A stretch of DNA of 45,057 nt from an uncultured Eubacteriales bacterium (GTDB lineage: Bacteria > Bacillota > Clostridia > Oscillospirales > Acutalibacteraceae), in the NCBI GenBank assembly GCA_934489895.1, contig CAKSST010000016.1, forward strand, positions 1 to 45,057. The letters run 5' to 3'. Of the stretch, positions 43,082-45,057 are shown in pieces (within the stretch, counting starts at the first letter, position 1; each line of letters starts with the position of its first letter). The notes beneath the pieces are model-generated. The model had not been told where the DNA came from. It searched no databases and saw nothing but the letters and a program-made list of their open reading frames with translations. The translations under genes were made by a program, and so were the position numbers.

Positions 43082-44344
43082 ATGAGCATTTTCGGAGGTG
43101 TTATCAGCATTTCGGGGATATCCTTTTTAATGCTGTCAATCGTATGTATTACAGCTTTGGGTTATTTACTTGGCCGTATTACAATTAAAGGAGTTTCGCT
43201 TGGTACCGCTGGTGTATTTATTGTTGCATTGCTTTTTGGCGCGCTGTTCTATAATGACTTGGCTGCTGCTTTGAAAACTACAGAAATTACATCAAGCGGC
43301 CTCAAAATTGTTGAAAATTTAGGTCTTATACTGTTTGTAACTGCCGTTGGCTTTATTGCAGGTCCTAAATTTTTCAAAAATCTTAAAAAGAACTTTAAAT
43401 CCTACATCTTGTTGGGTGTATGTATAATTCTTGCAGGCGGTTTGACTTGTGTTGCTTGCTATTTTATCGGCAGAGGCTCGGAAAATGACCCGCGCGAGTT
43501 TATTGCAATGCTTGACGGTCTGCTTTCGGGCTCACTGACAACCACACCGGGATTTTCAGCCGCTAAAGAAACTGTAAAGAATTTCTATGCAAACGATGCG
43601 GCAAAGGCTGCTGCTTATGAAGTTGCTGTTACTGTAGGACACGGTATTGCATATTTGTTTGGCGTTGTTGGTGTTGTACTTTTTGTACAGCTTATCCCCA
43701 AATTTACAAAAGCAAATATGGAAGAAGAGCGCAAGAGGCTTGCAAGTGTTGATATGGGTACCGAAAAGGTTTATTCTGGCAAACTGATTAATATTGACTC
43801 TTTAGGTCTTGGCGCTTTCGGTCTTGCAGCATTAATCGGTCTTATAATCGGCAACATCAGAGTACCGCTTACCTCTGCCGGACTAAACGGCATCTGCTTC
43901 TCACTTACCACAACCGGCGGCTGTCTTATTACTGCATTGGTTTTCGGACACTTCTCAAGAATCGGTTGTATTAACATTATTCCTCCCAAGAAGACGCTTG
44001 AAAACCTGCGTGAGCTTGGCTTGATGCTCTTCCTTATAGGTGCCGGTGTTGCAGGCGGTGCTGACTTTGTTAAGTACTTTAAGCCCGTATATTTCCTTTA
44101 CGGTGCTTTAATGACGATTATTCCTATGTTTGTTGGCTATTTTATTGCTAAGTATATTCTCAAACTCAGCTTGTTAAATAACCTTGGTTCTATCACTGGC
44201 GGTATGACATCAACCCCTGCTTTGGGTACTTTGATAAATGTTACAGGAACAGAAGATGTTGCAGCTGCCTACGCTGCTACTTATCCCATTTCTCTGTTAA
44301 CAATTGTTCTTGTTTCTCAGTTTTTGATAGTATTATTCGGCTAA
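43082..44344 (+). CDS. AspT/YidE-family (AAE) transporter, probable succinate exporter
   Basis: A 420-residue protein with about ten or eleven membrane helices in two related halves. Each half has the family motif: GSLTTTPGFSAAKE and GGMTSTPALGTL. Family members are the aspartate:alanine exchanger AspT and SucE of Corynebacterium, a succinate exporter. The two TrkA-C regulatory domains found between the halves in AspT and SucE are missing; a short link (KANMEEERKRLASVDMGTEK) replaces them, so this form is short. It is the last gene of the succinate set, 23 bases after frdA, so export of succinate, perhaps in exchange for another dicarboxylate, is the best inference. GAAGGGAG precedes the ATG. 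Confidence 0.82.
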   Translation: MSIFGGVISISGISFLMLSIVCITALGYLLGRITIKGVSLGTAGVFIVALLFGALFYNDLAAALKTTEITSSGLKIVENLGLILFVTAVGFIAGPKFFKNLKKNFKSYILLGVCIILAGGLTCVACYFIGRGSENDPREFIAMLDGLLSGSLTTTPGFSAAKETVKNFYANDAAKAAAYEVAVTVGHGIAYLFGVVGVVLFVQLIPKFTKANMEEERKRLASVDMGTEKVYSGKLINIDSLGLGAFGLAALIGLIIGNIRVPLTSAGLNGICFSLTTTGGCLITALVFGHFSRIGCINIIPPKKTLENLRELGLMLFLIGAGVAGGADFVKYFKPVYFLYGALMTIIPMFVGYFIAKYILKLSLLNNLGSITGGMTSTPALGTLINVTGTEDVAAAYAATYPISLLTIVLVSQFLIVLFG

Positions 44345-44379
44345 TCATATTTTAACGGCGGTATTATAAAAACTTTGAG

Positions 44380-44979
44380 GTATCCCGTGCAACTATTGGT
44401 CGTATTCCGTTATATCTTAGGTATTTAAAAGATACGAAACACAGTACCGAAAACATTTCAGCCACTACAATTGCAAAAGCTCTTTCTCTTGGGTAGGTAC
44501 AGGTAAGAAAAAATTTATTCGCAGTAATCGGCGCAGGACGCCCTAAAACGGGATATAAAATTTGTGACCTAATCAGCTCTTTAGAAAGCTTTCTTGAGCT
44601 TGATCAGCATAACAATGTTGTAATTATCGGTGCAGGAAAGCTTGGCAGAGTATTGCTTGATTATACCGGCTTTTATGAATACGGTTTGAATATAGTTGCG
44701 GCTTTTGATATAGCTGTGAAACAATGTCAGCATTCTAATTCGGGAAAGCCAATTTATCCAACGGATAATTTTGATTAGTTTTGTAAAAACAATTCAATAA
44801 AAATCGGTGTTTTAACCGTACCTTCTGAAAATGCGCAGAAGGTTTGTGACAGGATTGTACAAAACGGAATACTCGCTGTTTTATGCTTTGCGCAATGTGC
44901 GTTAACTGTTCCCGATACCATTAATGTACAATATGAAAATATTGCGTTGGCACTTGTTTATCTGAACAAAAAAATATAA
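44380..44979 (+). pseudogene. rex: redox-sensing repressor Rex, inactivated
   Basis: A single frame reads as Rex: SRATIGRIPLYLRYLK and ISATTIAKALSLG (winged helix), GAGRPKTGYKI, VVIIGAGKLGRVLLDY (NAD site), YGLNIVAAFDI, SGKPIYP and IGVLTVPSENAQKVCD. TAG codons interrupt it at 44494-44496 (in place of the Glu of GEVQVRK) and at 44776-44778. A TAA lies just before the readable part, and no ATG, GTG or TTG start is in frame ahead of the winged helix. So start codon and two sense codons are lost, while the rest shows little decay and no frameshift; the loss seems recent. Rex normally senses NADH/NAD+ and represses hydrogenase and fermentation genes. Confidence 0.9.
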
Positions 44980-45018
44980 TTCTCAAAAGGGGCTGTAAAA
45001 AAACAGACCAAATAAAAA

Positions 45019-45057
45019 AGACTGCAAACTTATCCGAAAAGGATAGGAAAGCAGTCT
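45019..45057 (+). terminator. hairpin at the window end, probable terminator
   Basis: AGACTGC (45019-45025) pairs with GCAGTCT (45051-45057), and inside TATCC pairs with GGATA around a GAAAA-type loop. An A run precedes it on the left; the expected T run would lie just outside the window. Confidence 0.6.

Overview
The window looks like a chromosome segment of a strictly anaerobic, low-GC Firmicute of the class Clostridia, probably a gut Oscillospirales-type organism. The reasons are AT-rich DNA, strong GGAGG-type ribosome binding sites, an electron-bifurcating-type [FeFe] hydrogenase, GTP-type PEP carboxykinase, and Hdr/Flx-type redox proteins. No species can be named from sequence alone.

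Layout. (1) 1-210: tRNA-Gly(GCC) and tRNA-Cys(GCA) with terminators. (2) 330-5760: AT-rich accessory DNA with a KilA-N protein, a frame-broken phosphopantetheinyl transferase, two ABC exporters and a small SPASM-like Cys-rich protein. It looks like a decaying peptide or natural-product export island. (3) 5786-6545: an isochorismatase-family hydrolase on its own promoter, then a terminator and a chain of three small hairpins. (4) 6553-12524: a carbohydrate island with a divergent AraC regulator, a DUF5107-TPR protein, a cytoplasmic GH16 enzyme and an M14-like metallopeptidase. (5) 12711-13919: a dead IS3-family element with visible ends and a 3-bp target duplication, then a YgjV-like membrane protein. 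(6) 14815-21576: a five-gene surface-glycan cassette (flippase, DUF2142, GT4, GT2, DUF2304) lying between two decayed, directly oriented copies of one transposase. (7) 21675-25420: a PlsC-like protein, PAP2, MgtC and a ClC exchanger. The apparent terminator after clC has a 44-bp palindromic mini-element in its loop.

(8) 25734-44979 is the core of the window. HydCBA hydrogenase and PEP carboxykinase form one transcription unit. It is followed by malate dehydrogenase (LDH fold, but with the malate-type Arg), fumarase, HdrB, HdrC, HdrA, FlxD/MvhD, two 4Fe-4S proteins, FlxA, an Fe-S fumarate reductase subunit, the fumarate reductase flavoprotein and an AspT-family exporter. Read in order, this is PEP -> oxaloacetate -> malate -> fumarate -> succinate -> export. 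Between fumarase and the reductase sits a soluble Hdr-Flx module able to take electrons from NADH and ferredoxin. No membrane anchor or quinone-reactive subunit is encoded. My main hypothesis is a cytoplasmic HdrABC-FlxABCD-FrdAB complex that couples NADH oxidation to fumarate reduction, probably with ferredoxin as a second partner. The next gene is a rex redox repressor carrying two in-frame stops and no visible start, so it is a pseudogene.
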